From assembly GCA_937973585.1 (NCBI GenBank), contig CALJKN010000181.1, positions 1 to 33,641 of the forward strand: 33,641 nucleotides of DNA, given 5' to 3'. The notes under the pieces were generated by a model that saw only the letters and a program-made list of their open reading frames with translations, had not been told where the DNA came from and searched no databases. The stretch comes from an uncultured Helicobacteraceae bacterium. Its GTDB lineage: Bacteria; Campylobacterota; Campylobacteria; Campylobacterales; UBA6016. Position numbers and translations under genes: made by a program. Positions 13,004-21,134 of this stretch are shown piece by piece. Each line of letters begins with the position of its first letter. Positions within the stretch are counted from its first letter, which is position 1.

Positions 13004-15130
13004 ATGGCAGAACCTTTAAGCGTCGTAACGTATTCAAAAGTATCCGGAAGTCCGGTGTTTGCGGCTAAGCTGAAAGACTCTTTTTGTATCGTAGATAATA
13101 TGTATAATTTTTATACGATACACCCTGACTCGTATAGAGTTGATAGTGTTATATGCTTTGCAAAAGAGGCGAAACCTCTACATAGGCACTCAAAAATACT
13201 CTGTGCTTCAAAAAACAAAGATGTATGTATATCTCTCGAAAAAAGCGCCAAGCTCAATATCCTTGCCGCAAACGGTGATAAGTTCTCCAAAAAAACAACG
13301 CTGACATGGCATGACTCAGAGGTTGAGTGTAGCATATACTCTCCGGATGGAAATTTCTTTGCTAGCGGTGGCGCAGACGGTAGAGTTATCATATATGACA
13401 CGGCGAAATACGAAATCCAACACCTTTTGGATAGACGCTCCGACTACATCTCTCAAATCTCCTTTAGCGATGATTCTACGCTTGTATGTGCCAGTTCGTT
13501 TGACAAGGTGACTATGGTATATGACACCGACAGGGCAAAGATGCACTGTGCTTTTGAGCTTGATGATATTGTAGAGAGAAGCTTCTTTTTTAACAGTATG
13601 ACAAGGCTTTACTTTGTCACAAGATACGGTTCAAGCGGCATATACGACCTTTTGGAGAAAAAACAGATAAGTCTTTTACATCATTTTGCCAGTTGGCCGG
13701 TATCAGTCAAAAAAACAGACGACAATCTGTTTGCGATAGTAGGTACAAAAAGCGATAGACTGTATGTTATAGATCTAAGAGACAACAGCGTTGCAATTAG
13801 CGTGAAGTTGGAAAACCCCACCGGAATAGCCTCGCTTGAGATACATAACGGTAGATTGGCAATAGGTTTTACCGACGGGAATATCGAGATTGTCGATTTT
13901 AACAGCGGTATCGATGAGATTGACGTATACCTAAAGACCAAAAATTACGAAAAAGCCCTTAGAATGCTAAATGCCAACTGTTTTTTGGCGATCTATCCGG
14001 GGCTTTTGGAGAGGATAGAGGAGGGGTGGAAAGAGACGTTGCCTAAGGCGATAGCGCTAATATCAAAAGGGCTTATCGAGGAGTCGTATAAAATAGCAAA
14101 ACCGTTTTTGGAAGATGAAAAAAGAGCTGCCGAATATGAGTTTTATGTATCGCAACGTGGCGAGGTGGCGGAGTTTATGGATGCTGTCGAGAAAAAAAAT
14201 CTCCCGAAAGCTTACTCTATAGCCCAGCAAAGCCCTTTTATCACCAAGATGTCGGTCTTTAAGAATTTGGAAGATTACTGGTATAAATGTTTCGGCTATG
14301 CAAAAAAAATCCTCTCCGAAGACTCTAGCCTCAATAGACCCAAAGCCCAAGAGACATTGAAGCCTTTTGCTATGGTTGAAGAGAAAAAAAATCTAATCGT
14401 AAACCTGCTCAATAATGCCGATAAATTCAAAAATGCAGAGGCGGCTATCAAGGCAAAAGAGTTTACGACATATTTTGCGTTGTGCGACAAATATCCATTT
14501 CTAAAAGATACCGAGGTTTACAAAAAGACTCTTTTGTTGGCTGAGAGCCTGATAGAGCGGGCAGTAAAACTGGAAGCGGACAACAAGCTAGACGATGCTC
14601 TCTCTGTAATCGCCACCCTCAAGACTTTTACTCCGTATGAGCGTGCCGCTTTTGAGAGAGCTGAAGCGATCAAATCCAAAAAGCTGTTTTTGGAGGCTTT
14701 TGAGGCTAGAAAAGACAGTATGTATCTCTCCAAAGCGTATGAACTTGCCGTAAAACACGTGTTTTTACAGACTACAAAAGAGTTTAAGGTGATGTACGAA
14801 GAGTTTAGGCGTGTATTTGCCTCTATAGAGCACAAAGTACATTCGCTTAAGCCGTATCAGGTGTTATCTGAGTTTGGAAGTTATACCAGAGTGAATTATT
14901 GGGCCGGAAAAGTGGGGCAGTTAATGAGGGTTGCCTATCTGGACGAGATAAAGTATAACTGCACCGATAAAAATGCAAATATCAAAAAAGCAATCGATGA
15001 GTTTGTGAGGATGTTCGGCAAGGACGTTGAGCTTGAAAAGCTATGTAAAGGGATTGGACTCGGCGAATTTTATGACTCCCTAAAAGATGTCAGAATGCCG
15101 ACAACAGAGTATTCTCCGACCTTATTTTAA
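13004..15130 (+). CDS. WD40-like beta-propeller plus alpha-solenoid protein
   Basis: About 708 residues. ATG 13004 is preferred because AGGGTGAG lies seven bases upstream; an in-frame GTG at 12992 would add four residues. Roughly the first 300 residues form repeated WD40-like blades (CSIYSPDGNFFASGGADGRV, ISFSDDSTLVCASSFDKVTM, GRLAIGFTDGNIEIVDF). The remaining ~400 are helical repeats with many short helical pairs (for example NYEKALRMLNANCFLA, LPKAYSIAQQSPFITKM). No signal peptide or membrane segment is seen, so it is cytoplasmic. Propeller followed by solenoid is the architecture of eukaryotic coat and intraflagellar-transport proteins. Whether this is homology or convergence cannot be judged here. 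No enzyme motif was found, so it is probably a scaffold. Confidence 0.75.
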   Translation: MAEPLSVVTYSKVSGSPVFAAKLKDSFCIVDNMYNFYTIHPDSYRVDSVICFAKEAKPLHRHSKILCASKNKDVCISLEKSAKLNILAANGDKFSKKTTLTWHDSEVECSIYSPDGNFFASGGADGRVIIYDTAKYEIQHLLDRRSDYISQISFSDDSTLVCASSFDKVTMVYDTDRAKMHCAFELDDIVERSFFFNSMTRLYFVTRYGSSGIYDLLEKKQISLLHHFASWPVSVKKTDDNLFAIVGTKSDRLYVIDLRDNSVAISVKLENPTGIASLEIHNGRLAIGFTDGNIEIVDFNSGIDEIDVYLKTKNYEKALRMLNANCFLAIYPGLLERIEEGWKETLPKAIALISKGLIEESYKIAKPFLEDEKRAAEYEFYVSQRGEVAEFMDAVEKKNLPKAYSIAQQSPFITKMSVFKNLEDYWYKCFGYAKKILSEDSSLNRPKAQETLKPFAMVEEKKNLIVNLLNNADKFKNAEAAIKAKEFTTYFALCDKYPFLKDTEVYKKTLLLAESLIERAVKLEADNKLDDALSVIATLKTFTPYERAAFERAEAIKSKKLFLEAFEARKDSMYLSKAYELAVKHVFLQTTKEFKVMYEEFRRVFASIEHKVHSLKPYQVLSEFGSYTRVNYWAGKVGQLMRVAYLDEIKYNCTDKNANIKKAIDEFVRMFGKDVELEKLCKGIGLGEFYDSLKDVRMPTTEYSPTLF

Positions 15131-15216
15131 ATCAAAACTAGCTAAAATCATTCAGTTTTATAGCGTCAAATTGGGGTAGCCGGTTTTGACGGGATAGTTT
15201 TTCTAAAGGCATATAA

Positions 15217-17430
15217 GTGAAAAAAATCTCCATAGCTATGTTAGGTTTATCGTGCGTTTCAAGTTTTGCATTTACGATAACCGATATTAAATACGAAGGG
15301 CTATCCAGAATCTCCCCCCTTATAGCCGAAGAGCTATCCGGCATATCAAAAGGTGATAAATTCAACTACGACAAAGTCGGCAAGTCGATATTAAATTTTT
15401 ACTCCCAAGGGTATTTTGAGGATATCTGGGTAGAGGAAAAAGACGGCTCTTTGGTTTATCACTTCAAAGAAAAACCTGTTATCTCAAAAATAGAGTTTGT
15501 CGGTTATTCCGATAGCGAACTGGAGAAGTTAACTCCGGTAGTCGGTGTCAAAAAAGGGGATAGCTATGACGATGAAAAGATCGAAATCAGCAAAAAAGCG
15601 GTTATAAAACAAATCGAGGGCGAAGGGTATTTCAATACCGTTGTCGAGGTAGACAAAAAAGAGCTTGGAAACGGTGCCGTAGAGTTGTCGTATGTTATTA
15701 ACAAAGGTGAGCAGATTTATATCGAAAAACTCACCACCGTCGGCAACAAAAAGCTAAAAAAATCAAAAATTCTATCTCAGGCCGCCAATCAGGAAAAAGA
15801 GTGGGCAGGATGGCTATGGGGTAGAAATGACGGAAAGCTAAAGCTAGAAGAGCTACCGATGGATTCCGCCAGAATAAAAGATATGTATATGCAAAACGGC
15901 TTTTTGGATGCGACCGTTAGTGATCCGTTTTTAAAGGCCGACCTAAATACCTATACTGCAACGTTGGATTATAACGTTGCAGAGGGAAGTGTGTACACTA
16001 TATCCGACGTAAAAGTGGAACTGAGGGAAAAAGTAGTCGAAGAGGCACCTTTGTTGGAGGGGTTAAAACTCAAAAAAGGTGAGATCTTTAATGTTGATAA
16101 ACTCCGAAAGGATATGGAGGCTATCAAAAATAAAGTCGCCGATAAAGGTTACGCCTATACTAGGGTTATCCCTGATTTCGTAAAAGACGAAAAGACGCAT
16201 ACGGCATCTGTGGTATTTGCCGTAGATCCTGGGCAAAAAGTCTACATCAATAACGTCTATATCTCCGGAAACGATAGAACGCTTGACAATGTAGTCAGAC
16301 GTGAGGTGTTTTTGGCTCCGGGTGATCTATATAGCCTGACGGATTTAACAGATAGTAGAAACGCCCTTAAACGAACCGGATATTTTGAAGATGTCACGAT
16401 AGACGAAAAAAGAATCTCCGAGGGCAAAATGGATCTCGTCGTAAAAGTCAAAGAGGCGGCGACAGGAAATGTCCTCGTCGGCGGCGGTTACGGCTCATAC
16501 GACGGTTTGCTGTTTAATGCCGGGATAAACGATAAAAACGTATTTGGTAGTGGGTTAAGTCTAGGATTCAACCTTGAGCTATCCGGTAAACAATCAAACT
16601 ATGATATATCGCTCACAAACCCTAGACTAAGAGATAGCGAATACTCACTAAGCGGAAATCTATTTTCTAGAAAATACATAGCCTACGACTATACCGAAAA
16701 AAGCACCGGAGCAAGTATCACAAGCGGCAGACAACTCACGAGACACTTATCCGGCGGGCTCGGTTATCAGTATGCAACGATAGGATACTCCGACATTTCG
16801 GCTAACGTCACCAGACCTGAGGATTTGGAAAATACGACAAAATCCGCCGTTACGCCGTTTTTAAGCTTTGATAATACCGACGATTATTATATTCCTAGAC
16901 GGGGTATGAGCGCAGGGACAAACCTAGAGTATGCGGGACTCGGCGGCAAAGAGCAATATGCAAAAAGCTACACCCGATTTAGCTACTTTTATGGCCTAGA
17001 AGATGCAATAAACTACGATATTATCCTAAGATACAAGGCTAGACTCGGTTGGATATTTAACGATAGTAAAATCTCCAGAGGTAGCAAGTTTTATATGGGT
17101 GGGATCTCTTCGGTTAGAGGGTATCAGTCTAGCTCTATCGGCACAAAAGATTCAAACAACTACTATCTTGGGGATACAAAAACATTCTCAAACAGTATAG
17201 AGATGAGTTTGCCGCTTGTTGAGGCCGCAAAAATGAGATACTCGCTATTTTATGATTTTGGTATGATAGGGACAAGCTCTTTTAATGAAAACAATAGAGC
17301 CGGTATGGGTGTTGCGCTTGAGTGGTTCTCCCCTATAGGGCCGGTGCAGATTATATATGCAAAACCGCTAAACGAAAAATCAGGCGATAAAACGTCAAAT
17401 ATAGAGTTTACGATAGGAACCCGTTTTTAA
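15217..17430 (+). CDS. bamA: Outer-membrane protein assembly factor BamA
   Basis: The 737-residue protein inserts beta-barrel proteins into the outer membrane. It has a signal peptide (about 1-19), a run of POTRA domains (about 20-410, each starting like ITDIKYEGL or ISKIEFVGY, INNVYISGN), and a C-terminal 16-strand barrel ending TIGTRF. The diagnostic VRGY motif is at residues 633-636 (SSVRGYQSSS). Start GTG 15217 has AAAGG six bases upstream. Length is normal for Campylobacterota. It ends facing the ppx gene with paired hairpins between them. Confidence 0.95.
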   Translation: MKKISIAMLGLSCVSSFAFTITDIKYEGLSRISPLIAEELSGISKGDKFNYDKVGKSILNFYSQGYFEDIWVEEKDGSLVYHFKEKPVISKIEFVGYSDSELEKLTPVVGVKKGDSYDDEKIEISKKAVIKQIEGEGYFNTVVEVDKKELGNGAVELSYVINKGEQIYIEKLTTVGNKKLKKSKILSQAANQEKEWAGWLWGRNDGKLKLEELPMDSARIKDMYMQNGFLDATVSDPFLKADLNTYTATLDYNVAEGSVYTISDVKVELREKVVEEAPLLEGLKLKKGEIFNVDKLRKDMEAIKNKVADKGYAYTRVIPDFVKDEKTHTASVVFAVDPGQKVYINNVYISGNDRTLDNVVRREVFLAPGDLYSLTDLTDSRNALKRTGYFEDVTIDEKRISEGKMDLVVKVKEAATGNVLVGGGYGSYDGLLFNAGINDKNVFGSGLSLGFNLELSGKQSNYDISLTNPRLRDSEYSLSGNLFSRKYIAYDYTEKSTGASITSGRQLTRHLSGGLGYQYATIGYSDISANVTRPEDLENTTKSAVTPFLSFDNTDDYYIPRRGMSAGTNLEYAGLGGKEQYAKSYTRFSYFYGLEDAINYDIILRYKARLGWIFNDSKISRGSKFYMGGISSVRGYQSSSIGTKDSNNYYLGDTKTFSNSIEMSLPLVEAAKMRYSLFYDFGMIGTSSFNENNRAGMGVALEWFSPIGPVQIIYAKPLNEKSGDKTSNIEFTIGTRF

Positions 17431-17444
17431 ATATTGAAGCTATA

Positions 17445-17496
17445 CGCAAATGTGAGCAAAGTCTGCATTTGCGGCAAAGGGTAGTCCACCCTTTGC
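17445..17496. terminator. Paired hairpins between convergent bamA and ppx
   Basis: Two perfect stems are adjacent: CGCAAATG / CATTTGCG (17445-17452 / 17466-17473) and GCAAAGGGT / ACCCTTTGC (17474-17482 / 17488-17496). Neither is followed by a T-run, so termination would be bidirectional and possibly Rho-dependent. The stems could also pair sense-antisense between the two mRNAs. Confidence 0.5.
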
Positions 17497-17515
17497 GGAT
17501 CCCCAAATGTATCTT

Positions 17516-18985
17516 CTATAGGCTCTCAAACCTATATCCGACCCCGCTCCCTTTTAAAAACCCTTTTATCCGCTCTTCCGCAAGATACATCCTTGAATCG
17601 GTTTTTATATAGATTATCTCTTTGTCATATGAAATCTCTATCTTATGGTTTGTATTGTCGGTACAAATTGCTTCTGCGATAGATAGTATTGTAGAGAGCC
17701 ATTTTACACTCTCCTCGTGCGGGAGTAGCATCGATCTAAACTCGTCTTCGTCTAAGCCTGTAAACTTTTTCCCGTGGTATTTACAGACGGAGGCTATTAT
17801 CAGCTTTTCGATGTGTGTGTAGCCGTAATCCAGATTGTTTAGGATGAGATAGTATCCGTGATGTCTATGGCTGTAAAAATTCAGTGAGATCCCTATATTT
17901 AGGAGTTTTGCAGAGTTCTCCAAAAAAAATAGTTTTGAATCGTCGAGCATATGAAGCGGTTTTAGGGCAAAAAATAGCTTTTTTGCAATAGACGATATAG
18001 CTTTAGTCTCTTTTTCGTTTATGTCAAATCTGTCGGTCAGGCTTTTTAGGCTTAGATAAAAGTTTTTTGGAAACTTATGGTTTTGGTTTCTGAGAAGATC
18101 GGTCAAAAATACCCCCTCCCTGACACCTACACCGCTAGCTACCATCTTTTTGGCTTTTGTAAGTCCTATGATTGATTTGATGATTAGGGCACCCTCTCTG
18201 ATGACATCAAATCTCTCCGGCTTTATCTTTAGGGCTTTTAGTTTGTGCGGCTTTGTATTGATGATCTTATCGATAAACAAAGCCCCTTCTTTTAGGCAAA
18301 ACTCAAACCCGTGCAATGTATCCACAGGGTATTCATTTGTGACCATTATGGCATTTGCCAAAGCTCTGTTTGTGCCGCCTATCCCTATGATCGTATCGGA
18401 TACAAAATTTTTTGGAATTTTTGATAGCTCTTTGTCGATAAACTCTTTTGCAACCTCTATCGGAAGCGATTTGTCAAAAAAAAGCTCTTTTAGTCTGACG
18501 GTTCCGATATTCAAAGAGACTAAACCCTCTATCTTGCCGTTTTTTATAAGGGCTAGTTCTGTAGATCCACCGCCTATATCTACGGTGATAGCATCTTCCG
18601 CTTTTAGCATATTTAGAGCCGATACGGCTCCATAATATGCCTCTTTTTCGCCGTCTATTACTTTTATATTTAGAGAGAGTTTTTTTCTAACTAACGATAA
18701 AAATTCAGATCTGTTTGGGGCATCTCTGACGGCGGACGTGGCAACACAGAGGATTTTTGTAGCTTTGTAGGATTTTGCGATAGATAAAAACTCGGATAGG
18801 GCGTTTAACGCTCTCTCCATGGCAAACGGCTGTAGGTTTCCACCGTTTTCATAAGCCCCCTCAGGGATTCTGACTTTTGATTTAATCTCTTTAAGTAGAT
18901 GAAACCCAAAGCGGCTCGTCCTGCAAAAAATTACCATTCTTGCAGAGTTTGAGCCGATATCAATAACGGCCGTTATCCTAGCCAT
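17516..18985 (-). CDS. ppx: Ppx/GppA family phosphatase
   Basis: The 489-residue protein belongs to the exopolyphosphatase / guanosine pentaphosphate phosphatase family. It has the ASKHA-fold motifs VIDIGSNSARM (about 8-18), CVATSAVRDAPNR (about 83-95), VDIGGGSTE (about 141-149) and IIGIGGTNRALA, followed by a helical HD-like C-terminal region (about 310-489). It degrades polyphosphate and/or pppGpp; which one cannot be told from sequence. It lies six bases after the ferredoxin gene. The order cosR-ferredoxin-ppx matches Campylobacter jejuni as I recall it, and an operon with the ferredoxin is likely. Confidence 0.9.
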   Translation of the reverse strand: MARITAVIDIGSNSARMVIFCRTSRFGFHLLKEIKSKVRIPEGAYENGGNLQPFAMERALNALSEFLSIAKSYKATKILCVATSAVRDAPNRSEFLSLVRKKLSLNIKVIDGEKEAYYGAVSALNMLKAEDAITVDIGGGSTELALIKNGKIEGLVSLNIGTVRLKELFFDKSLPIEVAKEFIDKELSKIPKNFVSDTIIGIGGTNRALANAIMVTNEYPVDTLHGFEFCLKEGALFIDKIINTKPHKLKALKIKPERFDVIREGALIIKSIIGLTKAKKMVASGVGVREGVFLTDLLRNQNHKFPKNFYLSLKSLTDRFDINEKETKAISSIAKKLFFALKPLHMLDDSKLFFLENSAKLLNIGISLNFYSHRHHGYYLILNNLDYGYTHIEKLIIASVCKYHGKKFTGLDEDEFRSMLLPHEESVKWLSTILSIAEAICTDNTNHKIEISYDKEIIYIKTDSRMYLAEERIKGFLKGSGVGYRFESL

Positions 18986-18991
18986 TCGGTG

Positions 18992-19243
18992 CTAGTTTTT
19001 GCTCTGGATTTGCTTGAATTTGAACTTTAATTCCTCTAAAGTCTCTTGGTTGTCCGGATCTATGTGGATTGCATCTACAGGACAAACAGCCACACAGGCA
19101 GGTTCGTCGTAGTGTCCTACACACTCCGTACATCTGTCGGCATCTATAACATATATAGGATCGCCCTCGCTAATCGCCTCATTCGGACACTCGTCAACAC
19201 ATGCGTCACAGGCTATACACTCTTCAATAATTAACAAAGCCAT
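18992..19243 (-). CDS. fdxB: 2[4Fe-4S] ferredoxin, YfhL-like
   Basis: The 83-residue protein has two cluster motifs: CIACDACVDECP near the N-terminus, and CTECVGHYDEPACVAVCP, where an insert of about eight residues separates the second and third cysteines. That spacing is characteristic of the YfhL/Alvin-type ferredoxins, which carry two low-potential [4Fe-4S] clusters for electron transfer. A lysine-rich helical tail follows (LEELKFKFKQIQSKN). The gene lies between cosR and ppx as in Campylobacter. Symbol given by analogy with the C. jejuni gene. Confidence 0.9.
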   Translation of the reverse strand: MALLIIEECIACDACVDECPNEAISEGDPIYVIDADRCTECVGHYDEPACVAVCPVDAIHIDPDNQETLEELKFKFKQIQSKN

Positions 19244-19263
19244 GCTGTCTCGCTTTTTATTTT

Positions 19264-19269
19264 ATTATA
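19264..19269 (-). promoter_or_regulatory. -10 element of the ferredoxin-ppx operon
   Basis: A perfect TATAAT on the minus strand ends 20 bases before ATG 19243, directly after the terminator U-run of the upstream RNA. There is no clear -35. Confidence 0.5.
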
Positions 19270-19296
19270 CTAAAAATACAGGCAAAGCCCGTATTT
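19269..19296 (-). terminator. Intrinsic terminator downstream of cosR / RNA candidate
   Basis: Reading the minus strand, AAATACGGGC-TTT-GCCTGTATTT forms a 10-bp stem followed by TT. One G-U wobble is allowed only in the minus-strand RNA; the plus strand has an A-C mismatch, so direction is minus. It ends transcription coming from cosR or from the internal RNA. Confidence 0.7.
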
Positions 19297-19397
19297 GGGG
19301 CAGGGACACTTGTATCCCTTGTAACCCCATGAAGCTTCCCGCTGATAGCGGGAGTATGCATAAGGTAACTTAGCTTTTTAAACAAAGCTTTAAACGG
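19269..19397 (-). ncRNA. Candidate structured small RNA between cosR and ferredoxin
   Basis: A -10 TATAAC (minus strand, 19408-19403) would start a transcript near 19397 and end at the terminator at 19269, about 129 nt. Inside are a 7-bp stem TCCCGCT-ATC-AGCGGGA (19353-19337), and an outer GGGG/CCCC stem (19328-19325 / 19300-19297) enclosing AGGGA..TCCCT. The latter again has a U-G wobble only on the minus strand. GCCCG near the 5' end (19399-19395) can pair with CGGGC of the terminator. No coding frame explains this. It could be an independent RNA or a long structured cosR 3' region. No known family was recognised. Confidence 0.4.
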
Positions 19398-19426
19398 GCG
19401 AAGTTATACAAAATCAAAACTTAATT

Positions 19427-20107
19427 TTATGCCTCACACGCCGGTTTTGGATAGCAAAATCTATACCCTCTCCGTCTTACCGTCTCTATTGTGGATATTT
19501 CAAGAGGTTTATCCATTTTTTGTCTGATTTGGTTGATTGCGACCTCTATGACGTTTGGAGTGACCAGTTCCGGCTCCTCCCAGATTGCATCCAATAGTTG
19601 CTCTTTTGAGACGATTTGGTCTCTGTGTCTTGCTAGGTGCGTTAGAACCTCAAACGGTTTCCCTTTTAGCTCTATCTCAACCCCTTTAAAAGTGATTTTC
19701 TCCTCATCCGGATCTATTACCAAATCCTCTATCTCAATGATGCTAGTCCCACCAAATCTCAGTCTGGCCTCTATTCTTGCTACCAAAACATCAAAGTCAA
19801 AAGGTTTTCTGACGTAGTCGTCGGCTCCGGCTTTTAGCCCCTCTATCTCATGCTCTTTCTCGTGTTTACCGGACAATAGTACTATTGCTGTTCTGTTTGA
19901 TTTTTTCTTGATGTCAACTATAAAATCTTTAATATCTCCATCCGGCATCAGCCAGTTTGCTATGATTAAATCGTAATTTCTAATACTTATAAAATACATA
20001 GCATCTTTAATGCTCTCCGCATCGTCGGTCTGGTATCCGAGCTCACTTAGCCCCTCTACTACGGTTTTGTTTAACGTTGATTCGTGCTCAACGACCAAAA
20101 TTCTCAT
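19427..20107 (-). CDS. cosR: CosR/HsrA-type orphan response regulator
   Basis: The 226-residue OmpR-type regulator closely resembles C. jejuni CosR and H. pylori HsrA (HP1043). The DNA-binding half (about 130-220, with KPFEVLTHLARHRDQIVSKE and NVIEVAINQIRQKMDKP) is nearly as I remember those proteins. The receiver is atypical: the phospho-acceptor position is Asn51 (IIANWLMPDGD) and the acidic pocket reads VEHES, so it should act without phosphorylation, as CosR does. CosR controls oxidative-stress and respiratory genes and is essential in its relatives. ATG 20107 follows AAGG at good spacing and an extended -10 (TGCTATAAT). No partner kinase gene is adjacent. Confidence 0.92.
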   Translation of the reverse strand: MRILVVEHESTLNKTVVEGLSELGYQTDDAESIKDAMYFISIRNYDLIIANWLMPDGDIKDFIVDIKKKSNRTAIVLLSGKHEKEHEIEGLKAGADDYVRKPFDFDVLVARIEARLRFGGTSIIEIEDLVIDPDEEKITFKGVEIELKGKPFEVLTHLARHRDQIVSKEQLLDAIWEEPELVTPNVIEVAINQIRQKMDKPLEISTIETVRRRGYRFCYPKPACEA

Positions 20108-20139
20108 AATTAACCTTAACCCTTCTTAATTTTTTTCGG

Positions 20140-20148
20140 ATTATAGCA
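20140..20148 (-). promoter_or_regulatory. Extended -10 promoter of cosR
   Basis: The minus strand reads TGCTATAAT, a perfect extended -10, 32 bases upstream of ATG 20107. No -35 consensus is present. CosR-type regulators bind their own promoters, but no operator can be defined from one sequence. Confidence 0.6.
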
Positions 20149-20288
20149 GAAAATTTAAACTTTTTATAAGGTTCGGAGAAATTTTTTAAAAAAAGATTCA
20201 GCTTCTTATCCGCTGTTCTACTTTTTGTTTTTTAGGTAAGATTGCTTTTGCGTCGATTTAAAAAATATATGACATCGGAGATTTATTT

Positions 20289-20732
20289 TTGAGATTATTT
20301 ATAGACGGTGACGCATTTCCTAATCTGCTAAAGCCGATTGTGGTGCGTGCCATAGAAAAAAAATCCCTACAGACGATAGTCGTATCAAACAAAAAAATTT
20401 ATCTGGGCGACTCGTCGCTTATCGTATACCATATAGTCGGACAAGGGGCGGATGTGGCCGATAACTATATAGCCCAATCCGTAGAGGAGGGTGAGCTAGT
20501 CATAACCGCCGACATCCCGCTAGCCGACAAGATAGTAGCCAAAAAAGCCCACGCCATAGATCACAGAGGCGAGCTATACACACCCGAAAACATCAAACAC
20601 TACCTAGCGATGCGAAACCTGATGGAAGAGATAAGAAGCATGGGGGAGACGACCAAAGGCCCGCCCCCGTTTAACAAAAAAGATGTCCACGCATTCTCAA
20701 ACCAGTTGCAAAAGTTTTTGGCGAAGGTGTGA
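20289..20732 (+). CDS. yaiI: YaiI/YqxD family protein (DUF188)
   Basis: The 147-residue protein matches the DUF188 family: N-terminal FIDGDAFPNLLK, GADVADNYIAQSV, VITADIPLADKI, and C-terminal KGPPPFNKKDVHAFSNQLQ. The fold is PIN/NYN-like and a nuclease function has been proposed, but none is proven. Start is TTG 20289, with GGAG nine bases upstream. Length is typical. It is monocistronic, followed by the toxin-antitoxin island. Confidence 0.88.
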   Translation: MRLFIDGDAFPNLLKPIVVRAIEKKSLQTIVVSNKKIYLGDSSLIVYHIVGQGADVADNYIAQSVEEGELVITADIPLADKIVAKKAHAIDHRGELYTPENIKHYLAMRNLMEEIRSMGETTKGPPPFNKKDVHAFSNQLQKFLAKV

Positions 20733-20836
20733 GGGTGTTAAATTAAAGTAGCCTGTCCCCTTTATTTTAGACTGCCAACAAAAGACCTCTCACCTACTCT
20801 AAATAGTGGTAAAGGGATAGCTAGGGGGGGATTGGG

Positions 20837-20855
20837 GATTTTGAGAGAGAAGATA
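20837..20855. repeat. 19-bp direct repeat flanking the toxin-antitoxin pair, left copy
   Basis: GATTTTGAGAGAGAAGATA occurs here and, perfectly repeated in the same orientation, at 21448-21466. The copies are 611 bases apart and bracket exactly the antitoxin and toxin genes with their promoter. This looks like a target-site or recombination repeat left by insertion of the module. Confidence 0.85.
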
Positions 20856-20877
20856 CAGCCGTAAAAAAAATTTCCAG

Positions 20878-20883
20878 TATAAT
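20878..20883 (+). promoter_or_regulatory. -10 element of the toxin-antitoxin operon
   Basis: A perfect TATAAT lies 26 bases upstream of the antitoxin ATG (20910), followed by GAGGTGA as ribosome-binding site. It lies inside the repeat-bounded segment, so the module carries its own promoter. Confidence 0.55.
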
Positions 20884-20909
20884 AAAGGCAATAAATGCGA
20901 GGTGATATT

Positions 20910-21134
20910 ATGACTGTTGCAATGAATAAAACTATCCGAGACATTGAAGAACTAACGCCGATGGAAAAAGGGTTTGTGGCGCAATACCTCATTTCTTCGC
21001 TTGATAGCACAGAGGATGCGGATGCGCAAAAAGAGTGGGCGGATTTAGCTCTAAAGCGTTTTGAATCTCTTGAAAACGGGGAGGTCGAAGCGGTAAGCTG
21101 GGATAGTATCAAAAACAAGATTCTTGACGCCTAA
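20910..21134 (+). CDS. Antitoxin of an addiction module
   Basis: The 74-residue protein has a short N-terminal strand, a helix with ELTPMEKGFVAQYLISSLD, and an acidic C-terminal part (KEWADLALKRFESLENGEV, then AVSWDSIKNKI). This matches the small 'addiction module' antitoxins that pair with RelE/ParE toxins. ATG 20910 is chosen over in-frame ATG 20895 because GAGGTGA precedes it. Its stop directly abuts the toxin start, so the two are coupled. It should bind and neutralise the toxin and repress the operon. Confidence 0.8.
   Translation: MTVAMNKTIRDIEELTPMEKGFVAQYLISSLDSTEDADAQKEWADLALKRFESLENGEVEAVSWDSIKNKILDA

Noticed and set aside
19270..19300. GGCAAAGCC string suggestive of a c-di-GMP riboswitch core
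   Set aside because: The surrounding helices and conserved bases of that riboswitch are missing, and the string is simply the tip of the terminator stem.
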